A program made the translations under genes and the position numbers. Positions 31,823-43,657 of a stretch of DNA of 47,534 bases are shown here, one piece after another (the stretch's first letter is position 1; each line of letters opens with the position of its first letter). The stretch lies in NCBI GenBank assembly GCA_022925895.1, contig JAKSYS010000498.1, forward strand, positions 1-47,534, written 5' to 3'. This stretch comes from Fragilaria crotonensis (Eukaryota > Bacillariophyta > Fragilariophyceae > Fragilariales > Fragilariaceae). The notes below the pieces were generated by a model, which worked only from the letters and a program-made list of their open reading frames with translations, searched no databases and had not been told where the DNA came from.

Positions 31823-34800
31823 TTACATGCGGTAGAGGCCGAGGCCCGCACCGCAGTCCCATATCGGGGAAGGGGTTCGGCGCATCGGGTTGCGATCGGC
31901 GCGTAGGCAGCGGCTCGCGGAGCGAACCAGGGCGATCGCGAGGCGGGATCGTACGAAGCCACACACTTCGGAGTACGATCGCTTCCATTTGGAAGCAAGG
32001 CTGGAGGCTAGCCGCCGCGAAGCGGCGGTAGCCTCCACTCCTTGCATCCCATCCACCGAAAACACAAGGGGAGTGAAGGTGCGGCGTCGCGCAATGCAGA
32101 GGGCGCCGTATTTGGCCTTCTTCTCCGCCTCGTGTCGCTGGAGGACCTTCGCCGGAGCGGTGTTGCGATTCGAGGGGGCATCCGTGTCTGTGACTCGGAC
32201 ATCGAAGATCGCCGTTGTGCCGCGGGTCCAAAAACCGTGGACAGCGATGTCGCCTCGGAGTTCTGGGGTGGGCGCGGTGCGGTTGGCGCCCGCCACCTGC
32301 ACGTCCTGACTCGTTTGGATGAGGGGTTCGTCAGAGACTGTGGAGGGGGTGTGCGCCTGTCCGCAAAGCTGTCCCCACGTCGCCACGAGGTCGTTGTGGC
32401 GGTGGAGGATCAGCCCTCCCTTGCGGCAGGACATGGCGTGCTCCGTCGTGAAGCGTTCGCCACATCCATCGCATCGGAGGGGGAGAGATGTTGGCGTCAG
32501 GCCGAAGCGGAGGCGGACGCCGTCTCGGAATTCTTCGTCCGAGAGGTCGGAGCCGTTGAGAAGGCTCGGCAAGGTGGAGAGCCACGCGCCGGTCGCCGCC
32601 GACCGTACGATGCGTCGCTTCTCCAGTGGACGCGATCTCGCAAGGATCGCGTCCAAGCGGCTCGCGTGGACGCGAGACCGGCTCGCCTTCGCCGCGAGGC
32701 GACCTCGGGAAGCGTCACGTCTGTGCTCCGTAGCACAGAGCCTGTCGCCTGTCACCAAGGACCCCTGGAGGAGGGTCGTGCTCTCCTTCGACGCCGCGAA
32801 GCAGAAGTCGCCGGTGGTCGTCGGGTCCGGGATGCCCAGGCCTCCCAGGCGCGTCGGGAGAGCGAGGAGAGGGCGGAGCCGAGCAACCTCCTCAACCGTT
32901 GTGGCGAGGAGGGCCGGCAGGAAGACATTTGCAATCGCGGCCTCCAGCGGTGCGAAGGCCGGCGCGATGTCGGGTGTCACGCGCTGGAGGTACTGCCACT
33001 CCGCCTGGAGTGACTGCGACAGACCGGCGTAGGCGGTCTGTGGGTACCTCCTCGCTGCCGCCGCGAGGCGGTGGACACTCTCGACCCATTGCTGGACCTG
33101 AGGGTCCACCCACGCCGCCTCGGCGGCGCCCGATCCCACAAAGCCACCGAGATAGCGGTGCCCCTCCTCGTGTCGGAAATTGAACTCCGCGAGGGCCTCG
33201 AGGGCAGGTGGCGGGGTCGCGAGCGGGACGATGAGGATCGACTTGTCCGGCTCGGGGAAGTAACCCCGGCGCGGTCCAAGTTCGAGAAGGAGGCGCTGAG
33301 CCTCAGCGATGCCGTCGACGGGGCCTGCCATGGCCGCGTCGTCCGCGTACCATGGTTGGGCGACCGTGGGGACTTGCGCTCGAAGCGTCTCGGCGAGCGG
33401 CGACAGCGCGAGTCCGTAGAGCACCATGGAGAGGAGGTCGCCTTGCGTGACCCCCTCTCGCGAGAGGATGATCTCGCAATCTCCCCCGCGCCGTCGCAGG
33501 AGGAGTTGGGCGGAGTGCCGGTAGCAGTTGAAGCTGAACCGTGCCCCGTTGGCCCACGTGTGACGCACGGTCCATAGTGTGATAGCATGGCCTTGCGGCC
33601 GAGCTCGTTGAAGCCGTTGGTCGCGTCGACCAGAAGGACGGCCGAGGCTTCAGCCGAGGAGAGGCCTACGTCGTCGGCGATGGCCTCGAAGGCCTCGTCC
33701 AGCGTCATGTCAGCGAGGGGGACGACGGGGGGCGGTGGCGCAGCCATCAGTGGCTCGGGAGCCTGCGTGAGGGGGTCATCGTCGGCTGGCGGGTCTGGTG
33801 GCGGTGCCGGGAGCAACGAGGGGTCCGCGAAGACGTCACGCACGGCGTGTACGGCGCCTTCGATGCCCGCCTGCAGGCCGGCGCACAGGTTGTAGTTGCC
33901 GCATGCGGCGGTTGCCTGTGAGCCGATTGCCTTCAGCAGGCATTTGGCCCACAGGCGACGGTAGACTTCACCGATGCCGACCGGGCGAGTGCCTGGTTGC
34001 TTGTCAAGGGCGACCAGGCGATTCGCCATGACTGCCCGGTAGGCTGCCCAAGGCGGCGAGGTGTTGGCGAGCCAGTTGGTCCAGGCCGCCATCTCCTCTC
34101 GCATCGCTTCGGACTCTCGTCCGAAACGAAGAAGCCAGTTGGCGAGGTCGACGGCGTCGGTGCCGCCGGGGCCGGCGGCACCTGAGAGCCGTGAGGCGAT
34201 CGCCTCCACGTCGTCCTGTGTAGTGCACACAGGGACGGGGGCAGGGAGATCGGGATAGGGCTCGAAAGCCCCATCAGCTGCTCCCACAGAAGTCGGGTCG
34301 CGGAGGGCAGGGTGCTTCTCTTGAAGCACCTGCCAGACCGGTCGACCTGCTTTCGAGCAGAGGTCGTCGGGTTGGCGGACGCCGCCACCGGAGCGGTCGG
34401 TGAGCGTCCGCACGGCGGAGCGAAGTCGGCCGGAGAGGACGCGAGCGTTGAAGGAGCGCGCCTGCGCCTCTTCGTCGGGTGGACGGGAGGAGGGTTGCCG
34501 AGACTGGACTTCCCCCTCAGCGTCGTCGACCAAGGCCTTGAAGTGGCCTTGGTCCCACAAGTCCATTCGTTGCGCGAGGCGCGAACGAATGTCCTTGGAC
34601 CGACGAACTCCTGGTGTCGTCTGCAGCACTGTTGCGACAAACACCAGGGGTCGTTCCGAATTCCATCGGCGTTCGCGGACGCCGCGGAATTCGGAGGTGA
34701 GGATGGTAACGAATCGCCTCCCCACTCTGCCAGCAGGGGCCTGGTAGCGTGTGGTGGCGATTTGTGCCATCCTCCTCCATCGGCGCTGCCAGAGCGCGTC

Positions 34801-34868
34801 ATCGGAGAAGTCGCCATGGAGATGCGTCCCGTCGTTGTCGTGGACGTGATCTCCATAGGCCGTATCCA
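31823..34868 (-). mobile_element. GC-rich non-LTR retrotransposon ORF, main part (RT plus endonuclease-like domain)
   Basis: Reading from 34868 down, the N-terminal part has AYGDHVHDNDGTHLHGDF, DDALWQRRWRRM, and then PVGIGEVYRRLWAKCLLKAIG and LLVDATNGFNELGRK (RT motif A with its Asp). Near 33560 the frame shifts at CTATCACACTATGG, best read as an 8-base insertion, and continues as HTWANGARFSFNCYRH, EGVTQGDLLSMVLYGLAL and QPWYADDAAMAG (motif C, YADD). The C-terminus has a zinc-knuckle-like CDGCGERFTTEHAMSCRKGG and RGDIAVHGFWTRGTTAIFDV, reminiscent of a restriction-like endonuclease, ending at the stop near 31823. The upstream end is interrupted by an inserted transposon; the missing N-terminus lies at 40291-41118. 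The large plus-strand frames here are shadows. GC content is clearly above that of flanking DNA. Confidence 0.85.
34867..34868. repeat. target duplication CA, left of element I
   Basis: CA precedes the left terminal repeat of element I and is repeated at 40289-40290. Keeping one copy restores the frame of the split retrotransposon. Confidence 0.7.
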
Positions 34869-34889
34869 CATCTAAGGGTGCTGATCCGA

Positions 34890-37539
34890 ATACAAGGCGT
34901 AGTAATGAAAAAAATTAGCTCAGGCTTAAGGTAATTATTTTCTCGTATCCCTGAAATAAACAACTCAGCTATCTTCTCCACCTACGAGCCTTTTTCTCGT
35001 ATTTCCGTAAGGTGGACCTCCGTACATTTGATGTACAATTATCTTATTTCCATAACAAAATATTCCAGGATTGCAGTGGTCAGACTTCAATATTCCCTTG
35101 CTAACTAGAGGTTTTTATCCTAACCATTTTAGTAAGTTTTGCTGGTAATGTTTCTCCTTCCCAACCTTTTCTCTTCGTAACTTCCACTCTACCTGTTCGT
35201 GTTTACTAAATTTCCAAAACAGAAGTATGTCTCAACACGGGGGTGCTTTACGTGTATGCTACACACTAAACCTTAAATTCCACCAATGCAGGCTCCTACT
35301 AATTTCATTTTGTGAAGTTCATCATACAAATAATGGCATTTCCTGAAAATGTATTATTTGTACTCCTGGGAACTCACAATTTGTCATTTTTGTCATTTTC
35401 GGTCCATGTCAAAGTATTCACCTTGCGTGCAGGTTTATTCTTGTATCCAATGGTGCTACTCAAAATTTGAGTGCATTTTGATTTGTTCCCTACAATAAAA
35501 TGCAGCAGTTACTTACGACTTGTACCTTCAGCGTTTGCAGTTGAGGTATCGTCTCCTTTAAAGAAAAGGGTTGTTCTCCATCACTTCAGTTGGTGGTAAG
35601 TGCCATGTATTGGTAAAATTGCCGACAGTGTTGTCACAGTACTTACCACTTGTGTTCTTTAAACTTTGCTGTACTCGAATATGTGAAATCTGTCAATTGA
35701 TTAATGAGATCACGTTGTCACCCGCCTTACAATTATGTTGCAGTGAACATTTAATGACTGCTACCTGCATGATGTGCATGGCAAAAAAATAATCAGTAAC
35801 ATACAATGATAAAACAAGCACAAGAACATGAATACTAGTTGTAATTGAGATGTCGCAAAAGGATGGACACATCCTTTAATTTAGACATCGCTCGCAATTA
35901 CTACTTCTTCTCTGGTTTGTTTGATTTGCAAAGTGGGTACAGCAGAAGGACAACAATCATTCATCAAATGAGCAAAAGAACAGTGGCAATTATTTATCAG
36001 ACAAACCGATTCATCATCATCATGGCACAAAATGCAATGTTCATTGCTACGTACTACTGGAAAACACATCAACCACATCTGATGGTGTTTTGTTTTTTGC
36101 TCTTTGCCAGCAGGGTAGGTGCTGTTAAAGTGATGTAAATCAGACGGCAAATAAAAGTGGACAATGTTGTTGTCAGAATATCATCATCGGCTGAACATTG
36201 TGAGAACATATTTGAGCTTCCCACCCTTCTTGATTTTTTGAATGTATGATATAAGAGCAGCCACGTATACAAATTTCAGGGAAAATATACATGGGACTCC
36301 TTATATACTCCCAACAAAATTGATTGGCTGCAAGTGTGACCGTTGGAAAAAAGGTTTTAATTGCAGTATGCACTGGTCTGCATATTGTACATACTACTTC
36401 CTCATCTTGATGCTGCAGTGATTTGAAATTTGAATGCGATTCCACAAACATATTAGAAAGCAGTATCATGATTACAATTTCACATGTATTTGGAGTACAG
36501 GGGGAAATCATTATACATCCAATTTGAATTACGTACTGCACTTCTACTACTTCATCTCCGTATCAGGAATAACTGAAAAGCATATCTCCTTGAATTTCTT
36601 GATTCCAATTAGTCAAGGATGGCATCGCATGAAATGACATTTTGTGACTTGATTCAGAATCCACCAGCATCCACAGCCCTTGTCGAGCCACATCATCACA
36701 TTTGACAAATTGTTCAAGGACACAACTGTTGTTCCAACATTCAGTCCTCTTTCTGCACGCTCCATCACTGCTGCTTTGATAAATGGAATATCATATTCAT
36801 GAGTGCATGTGAGTAGTTGACTGGGGGAACATTTTGAAATGTTTCGACTTCGTTCGTTTTTGCTGCATGTGCTACAAGTTCAGTGTGTGGTAGTACTAGT
36901 GCAGTACGTGGAGGACCAGCCAGTGCCATCACACACGGTGCGTGCTAAAGTGCTGGTGCATAAAGCACAGGTTTCCAGCAGTGTACTGTGGCACACTTCA
37001 AATCAGTGCAAGTACTGTCTTTGTTTTTATTTGCCTGCTAATGCAGTGCTGAAGCTACGACAGTAGTAGTCGAAGTACTTGAATAGTACTGACTGCATGA
37101 AATCGTTGCTGCTGAGAAATAATTTCTAACATTATTCTTCTGTTTGCAAGTGTGTACTACAACTCAGGAGAATTAAAACCATTGAGAGATAGTTGAGATT
37201 TGGTTTGAAGGTCACCAGGGTCCTTGTCGCTTTCTGAAGTGTTTTCACCTGGTCACCTGCGAGAGGTTGCGCAGTAATAGCGTTTTCCGAACCAGTTGTG
37301 CCTTACCATTGAATCACCAAGATTGTATTGTCTCTACGGAGTTCATTGGCAACCGACACTAGATTCATCTGAATCTACACACAGATAAACCCTGTGTGCT
37401 GGTATTTCAAAAGCCACCATATTTAAATGCAACCAAGGCTGCTGGAACACTCAAATTAAAGAAACACAGCAATTGCATCAGCAGCCACCAGCCACATCAA
37501 GATCCTCGTTGCAGTCCACAATTCCAAGACAATAATTTT
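34890..37539. other. element I, left interior without genes
   Basis: AT-rich. Only short frames without motifs. Some TCCTGAA-like motifs are near the left end (34953, 35342). I see no gene. Confidence 0.4.
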
Positions 37540-38060
37540 CGACCAAACTTTTTGCTACTACAAGTTCGCAGGCAAAGAAGCGAAGCGCGGTGCTGTCTCT
37601 TATCGCACCTCCTGTTGCATCTAAGAAACAGCAGCAAGAAATGTATGACAAATGGGGGAGGGATCCTGTCATGTTTGCTCTAGTGAAGGCAGCAGTAATC
37701 AATGCGTGTACCGCCAAGAAGGCCTGTGCCGATGATATACTGCTCTTCACAAGAATTCCAAGAACAACAATGCGTCAACACAAGGCTGCATTTCAAGAAG
37801 CTGCAAAGCTGCACATTATTCACATGCCGGATGATCTTCCCAAAAGCAAAATATGCGCCTCTGTTAACTGCAGACGACTGCAAATTCCTGGCGGATATAG
37901 TAGACGATCTTGAGATCTTCGGAACAATGGCATGACACGAGCTGAGATAACCACAAATAGTGATGGAATTGAAACAATGTGCCTCAAGACAGCAAGCCAC
38001 AAACCAATATGACTACCTTGCACGCAATTGCAAGCTATCTGGATTGACCACTTCTTGTCG
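37540..38060 (+). pseudogene. pogo-like transposase relic inside element I
   Basis: A frame at 37590-37913 reads MYDKWGRDPVMFALVKAAVI, then FTRIPRTTMRQHKAAFQEAA. This corresponds to MYDKWRRDPDMFALLKAAVI and IHIPRTTMGRHKAAFEAAAK in the transposase at 22118-24780. Further matches in shifted frames follow: LLTADDCKFLADI (about 37857-37900), then NNGMTRAEITT near 37925 and QQATNQYDYLARNCKLSGL-type sequence to about 38045. It covers only residues about 80-240 of the relative; the catalytic domain is not visible. Many indels and stops show old decay. Confidence 0.8.
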
Positions 38061-40267
38061 GACATGATTAAATGATGGTGCTGTTCTGGAAACAAGATCA
38101 AGCCTTCTGCAATTGCAATCTACTCAGCAGCTTTCCTTGTCTTGATTTAAATCCTTCCAATGTGCTGAAGGTGATTTCACGAAGGTTGGGAAGCATGTGC
38201 CAAGTCTTGACATGCCTCAGTTCATCATGTCTTTGTTGCCTCCGCAATACCAATTACTTCAACCAAGTTTGGTGCATGCTGGATGTGGGTTTGCAATTCT
38301 CAACTCCGGCTGCAAGAGTTAATATTGCAAGAATGAGGGAATGTGTCTTCCAATCACATGCTGCAAAGCAAGAATGTGCAATACGACAAGGCTGCTTGGC
38401 AACAAGAGATTGTTTTTTGTACGCATGTATTTGCAATATATCGACAGCAATATATTGTATTGGCTTGTCTAACAATGGCTGATCATACCAGTGTATTGTC
38501 TTGGTTAGTCCAATAAGAATACCAATACATTCTATTGATTTGCTCCGATGACAAAATTCCAACACACTTGTTATAAAAAATGTGAAAATGTGCATTAAAA
38601 AATTCTTTTACCGTTGTAGCTATGATGTGACTTGACTCCGGAGTACCAGGTGCTCCAGGTACTAATTATTTACTTCAAGTCCTCCAAGTACACGCAATTT
38701 ATTGCCAAGATGCACTGTTTATTGTATATAGGTTTCTCTCAAAACCATTTTTTACTGATGTACACAGAGTGTATTCGTATTATACTGACAACACCAATTT
38801 AAGAATTGTGTGTTACTGGCTAGTACATTACAGCAAGCATTTTGCGCGTGTATGTAGCACAAACGTCATGACTCCGGTCTCTAGAGTAACACTTTTTTTC
38901 GAGTCCAATTTCATGCTACGGTAGTATACATAATACAGAAATACAGACTACGTATATAGTAGTACGCACTCCAATTTTTCGATGTGGAGTTCTGGTTCAT
39001 AGACGTTCAAATGTATCATATAATAATAAAACAAAAAACAAGCATGCCTTGCGAGACAATTTGAGCATATATTTTTTACTTGGAAATGAGAGGCATGCGG
39101 TGACAAGTATGCATTGTATTGCAAGTATGCATACAAACTAAATTACTTTTATTTTGTATGAATATGGTGTACCACAGTATTTACATGACGAGCATCAACA
39201 TACGCATTTACTGATATACTACTAGTACTTATACACGGGGTACACGGTCCAGGTTCCAGGTATGCATTTAAACCACCGTGTAACACGACAACAAAATGTG
39301 ACATCACTTCAAAACCATCACATGCACAAAGCAAGGCTCCGGCTGCTTCTTCTTCATCTCCCTGCTCTTCATTTCCTCTGCAACAAAGAAGTGGAGTAAT
39401 AAGACATTTGTTGGTAAGAGATTTCTCATGCAAACAACATTTGCAGATTGGTTGGTCGTTGTCAAGAAATTGGTGCGAAAATGTTAGCAGTACAAAATGT
39501 GAGTAGAGAATAAAATGATTGTACAGCAAACCACGCCATGAACTCCGATGAGCTCTCAGCATTTTTTCTCAATGAATGGCTTACCATTTTGACAACAGCA
39601 TCATGGGTGCTGCGCTCTCACAAAGGTCTCTCATTTTTATTGATCAGTGGCATTGCTTCTTTTTCAACAGCAGTTTGATTGTTGTCATGACAAACTGCTG
39701 TGAAGGAAGAAAAATTACGACTGAAAATGAATGCCAGTAGTTGATGGAGTACTCGGAGTACCCTACAAATTTCTAAATGTTATCTCCTACTCTGGAAGTA
39801 CACAGTAAAGTAAAATAGGGTTCAGAGTATTTCTTTAAAACTGCATGAGTACATGTGCTCGTACCAGGTATACCTGTCATTTTTGATAACACTTACATTA
39901 AATTGCTGGTGTGAAGGCTTGAAAACACACGCGCATCATTCCGATACAGCCTGATCAGAAAACTGAGGAGGGGCTGAGCCATAAATCTGACCACAAATAA
40001 ATTGTAATTCAATAAAAGCAAAGGTAACTGTACTACGTAATTACGCAAGTTGGTAATATGATGATTTACGAACTTGTTTGACACAAATCAGAAAATATTT
40101 CTATGGGATTCACCTACTGTTCACGTAAATTGCAAATGGGAGATATTTTTGGTTCCTGAAAGTTGTATGGAAATGGGCTACGATGCATGCATACCTGAGC
40201 TTTTCATCAGATTCCTGAACTTTGAAATGGGATTACAAGGAAAAATTCTACTATAAACGTCACAACC
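38061..40267. other. element I, right interior without genes
   Basis: AT-rich, with scattered short frames (for example 39149-39562 minus) that show no known motif. Subterminal TTCCTGAA/CCTGAGC motifs occur at 40154-40222 next to the right end. Confidence 0.4.
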
Positions 40268-40288
40268 TCAGATCGGCACCCTTAGATG

Positions 40289-40290
40289 CA
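40289..40290. repeat. target duplication CA, right of element I
   Basis: Second copy of the CA found at 34867-34868. Confidence 0.7.
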
Positions 40291-41118
40291 GCAGGCGATC
40301 TGCCGCGGTTACGAAGTAGCCGGGCAGATCGGCCCCCGCGTCCGGCGTTACTGCCGGTCCGGGGTCCGCCTCTGGATCTTCCCGTGCGGTGGCGTTGGCC
40401 CTATTGGCCGCTGCCACTGTCACGGGGGGGCAAGCAGGAATCGGGTCCTCGCCAGCGTTGGCGGCCGTCTCTGGATCCGTCGGGGCGGGCAAGGAGGGGT
40501 CGGCGTTGTCGTCGTCGGGCGTCGGAGCGGGGGTCCGATCCAGTGGCTCCGGGGTCATGCCGACGTCACCGTCGACGTCGATCGTCGATGCGGATGGTTG
40601 TCGGGTTGTCTGGGGAGGCGCTGGGGGGATCTCGGTCGCGGTCGGAACGGCAGCTGGGGGGGCGGATTCAATTGCTGGGGTGGGCTCTGTGGTCGCAGTG
40701 GTGCTGGGGCTGGCGAAGAAACATCGGAGAGTCGCTGTTGTCGGCGGCGGCAGCGGCGCTCGCTTGTTCTGGCAGTTGTTGAAGCAGCTGCACGAAGTGC
40801 AGCGCCTGTTCGCAACTCGGCAGGGACAAGCGGCAGAGCGAGCTGTCGGCCGTGACAGAGCACAGGTCGACGATCTGGAGCAGTCACAGCAGCGCTGAAG
40901 GACTTGTCGCTGTCGACGCTGCGGTGGTTCAAGAGTTGAACCATCGTCTGCGTCGACGTGCGAGTCGTCATACAACGGCTGCGGACGGACAGAGGACGGA
41001 CGCTCGCGCGTTGTACCGTGGGGTACGAGCGCGCTACGCGTCGAGGAGTTTTGAATTTCCTGGCGCGCGGTGGGCAACATGAGGCGACGATGACCGACAC
41101 CGTCGATCACCGCCGGCG
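40291..41118 (-). mobile_element. GC-rich non-LTR retrotransposon ORF, 5' part
   Basis: This block has the same high GC as 31.7-34.9 kb and the same strand. The frame contains a Cys-rich module (CCDC...CALS, then CPCRVANRRCTSCSCFNNCQNK spread over about 40 residues), reminiscent of CXC-type motifs that precede RT in protist retroelements. A long Pro/Ala/Thr-rich linker follows, then GYFVTAADRLL at the 40291 end. It joins in frame to DTAYGDH at 34866 once element I is removed. The open frame's apparent Met at 41170 lies inside element II, so the genuine start is lost. Removed from its other half by element I and cut by element II at 41118, it cannot be expressed as a whole. Confidence 0.8.
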
Positions 41119-41274
41119 CATCTAAGAGTGCCAAAACCAAGTCAGCTATTGGATATGAAAAACAAATCACCTTTAATATGATATTTTTTTGCTCGTACTT
41201 TTTACCTAAATTATAGGTATAAACTTAGGACTAAAGAGCTCGTACCTTGTGAGTATGAGGCAAGTTACTTCGTA

Positions 41275-41550
41275 TTCCTGAACCCAAAAAATTTTTTCTT
41301 CCTGAACTTATTCGTCTCTTTCATACGAGCTCATACCTTGCATTCCTGAACTCTGAAGTTTTGAATCCTGAAATCTGATGACTCATCTTTACTAGCTCCA
41401 GAGTGGCATTCCTGAGCTCTGGGACTTGGAATATCTGAACTGAACCAATTCTTCATTTGTTTTGGTGAATTTCAATTCCTGAATTCGACATGCGCAATGA
41501 AGAAGTTTGCTGGTTATTGTGTATGATGTAATCACAGGATTCCTGAGCTG
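41275..41550. repeat. subterminal TTCCTGAAC array, left end of element II
   Basis: ATTCCTGAAC, TTCCTGAACT, ATTCCTGAACTC, ATCCTGAAATC, ATTCCTGAGCTC, TTCCTGAATTC and ATTCCTGAGCTG occur in the same orientation within about 280 bases. The reverse-oriented form TTCAGGA occurs at the other end. Confidence 0.8.
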
Positions 41551-42805
41551 ACGTTCTTCATATAATTGATTGAACTTTTGCTCATTTATATGAGCTGTTG
41601 CATAGGTATGTATGACTCTGGAATTGAATTTTAACTTATTGTGTTATGTATGCGGTTTTGATGAAACATTCTACAAATTCTTACTCACCCTCTCATCAAT
41701 TAACAGCTTCCTTCTTCACATCTCCATCAACATATATAGTTGTTATAAATCCAGAGAAGTTGTTATCCTCATCAGAGTTGTCATTTAACTCATCCGTGCA
41801 TTTGTATGAGTGTCATCAAACAGTTTCTTGGCCCCATGAACGGACTGTTGTGACAGACACATCTTTACGACTTACTGTTTGAATGTTGGGCTGATTTCTT
41901 TCTACCATTCTTTATGGCCAAGTATAATTCATCGGATTTCCTCATGCAAGTCTCTGACCAAGCACAACCTTCCCCATTATCAGAAGGTGTAAAGCAGTGG
42001 CTGTGGAATGTGGCATTGCAAAGATGCGGTTAGAATTTAAGATGTCTTTATTTTTCCTTTCATGTACTATCATAGCTTACCGGTAGGTTGTTTTTTGTCC
42101 TCATCTGCTCATGTAGTATCCATTTTCTGTTTTGAATGAGCAATAACAAAACAAGTCAGTTGGTTGGTTGCCGCCTTGGTGATCATGAATGACAATCCAC
42201 TTCATTCTTACCATTTTCCCTGCCTATCCCAAGCCACCAATTTTGGGTTCCGCGAATGTTGCTGTGCTTCATGAACCCTCACATTGTTTTCTCATCTTCA
42301 CTGAAATGCGAATGAAATTTTTTAAGAGCTTCAATATGGAGAACACGTGTCTTTTGATACAACCACCCTTGACCATACTGATTTGATGCTCTTCGTAAAG
42401 GTCCATCATGCTCATGCCAATTAAGCTGCTGCTTAGCCCTGGAATTGATGATATTACATGGCTGTTGCTTGATTTCCTGATTTTAATAGTTGAAGGTAGG
42501 GATGGTGGATTTCTGTATTGAGCCCTCTGTCCTTGCGTTGTATCAATTTTTGGTGGCACTTACCTCCTTGTTGTTACTTTGAATCAGATCATTGGGATCT
42601 GTTTGTCACATGTCGCGTAATGAGTTTCTCCTTTGTTTCCAAGTGCTGGGCTTTGAAGCAGTCATGCCTGTCGCATCAAGGCCATGGTTGTATTTGTGTT
42701 TCTTCTTTTGTGTGAAATTTTTTTGAATGCTGAAATGGCCGTTTATGGGATAGTAGTACATTGCCCTTTGAATTTGTTTGTGTAGATTGTCGTACACACA
42801 GGTAC

Positions 42806-42837
42806 TGAATTTGAATTTGAATTCAAATTCAAATTCA
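42806..42837. repeat. perfect 32-base palindrome
   Basis: Three tandem GAATTT-type units meet their reverse complement at GAATTC, giving 16 base pairs with no spacer. It would extrude as a cruciform or act as a hairpin in RNA. Function unknown. Confidence 0.9.
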
Positions 42838-42951
42838 TACTGTACACTTCCTTCATGTTCTACATACACCAAAAATGTACAGCATGCACATGTACAGTTC
42901 TTGGGAGGCATGCTTTCCCAAAAATCTGTGGTGCGGTTCCTTCACATCTCG

Positions 42952-43657
42952 TCACGCTTCATTTACACCTTCTCCTGGTGATCTTTGACTGGTAGAGCTC
43001 CAACCCCACCAGTACAAAAATCTGTGCTCCGCAAATTTATGCATGGCCTCTTCATCACTGGATACCACTGGTTGATCTTTCTTGTCGTCTCTTCTTTCCT
43101 GTGCCACTTTTCTAAATTTCTCAAATTCATTCTCTGATACCAAAGTTTTGCACCTTCATCTTGCAGCATGTTGCAGGAGGCCCACAACTCCAAACCTTGC
43201 CTGCACGTGGAAACAAAGTTGCATCAGAGGAACGTGGAAACAAAGTTGCATCAGAGGAACTTTGCAAAGACCCCGATACAATCCATGCAAATCCTTGAGC
43301 ATTCTTGTCCAATAATGCGTCAGCAATTGTCTTTGGAAGTAGCAAAGCACCAATGATGAACCAGCTTCATTTCCACTTCCATTGTGAAGTATAACACATG
43401 AGATAACAAAAGAGTCAGGGCACTCAACAATGGTTTTAAATTGGTCTCCATCTTTGCCAAGTGGGCATCCAATAATCACAATGGATGGATCCAATTGTAG
43501 GAGCAATACACTTCAAATCAGCATCTGTAGAATTGAATGATGTCCTGTAGATTTGTTTTAGAGCTTCTGTTGCACATTCAGACCTTCTCACCTCAAGTTT
43601 GTTTGTCGCAGCTTTTGTACTAATGCCAAATTTTGTTGCAATCTTCTCTTTCATCAT
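42952..43657 (-). pseudogene. unclassified relic ORFs inside element II
   Basis: Overlapping minus-strand frames (43657-43436, 43506-43156, 43193-42952) carry protein-like stretches such as KEKIATKFGISTKAATNKLE, LDPSIVIIGCPLGKDGDQFK and VVSSDEEAMHKFAEHRFLYW. They could be a decayed protein in several frames. I do not recognise the family, and no match to the pogo-like transposase is visible. A 27-base tandem duplication (43205-43258) interrupts one frame. Confidence 0.3.
43205..43258. repeat. tandem duplication, 2 x 27 bp
   Basis: The unit begins ACGTGGAAACAAAGTTGCAT; the second copy is identical. The length keeps the reading frame. Confidence 0.9.

Larger units (their letters stand above)
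34869..40288. mobile_element. TIR transposon I (5420 bp, CATCTAAGGGTGC ends)
   Basis: The left end 34869-34889 and the right end 40268-40288 are inverted repeats of 21 bases with two mismatches: CATCTAAGGGTGC, then T or C, GATC, C or T, GA. They lie next to TCCTGAA/TTCAGGA-type motifs. A 2-base CA duplication flanks it. It is AT-rich and contains no intact gene. A relic of a pogo-like transposase lies at 37540-38060. It sits inside the minus-strand retrotransposon, whose two halves (34868 downward and 41118-40291) join in frame as DRLL|DTAYGDH once the element and one CA are removed. It is therefore younger than the retrotransposon. The superfamily is uncertain; the 2-bp TSD and relic point to the Tc1/mariner-pogo group, though the duplication is not TA. 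Confidence 0.85.

Noticed and set aside
32042..33013. 323-codon plus-strand open frame, and others on the same strand at 31687-34875
   Set aside because: They run antisense to a reverse transcriptase with clear motifs; high GC makes long chance frames common.
34799..34981. GTG or upstream ATG starts for the retrotransposon near 34869
   Set aside because: This frame crosses into element I; the genuine N-terminus is at 40291-41118.
40286..40898. Several plus-strand frames of 169-189 codons
   Set aside because: Shadows of the minus-strand, Pro/Ala-rich retrotransposon frame in GC-rich DNA.
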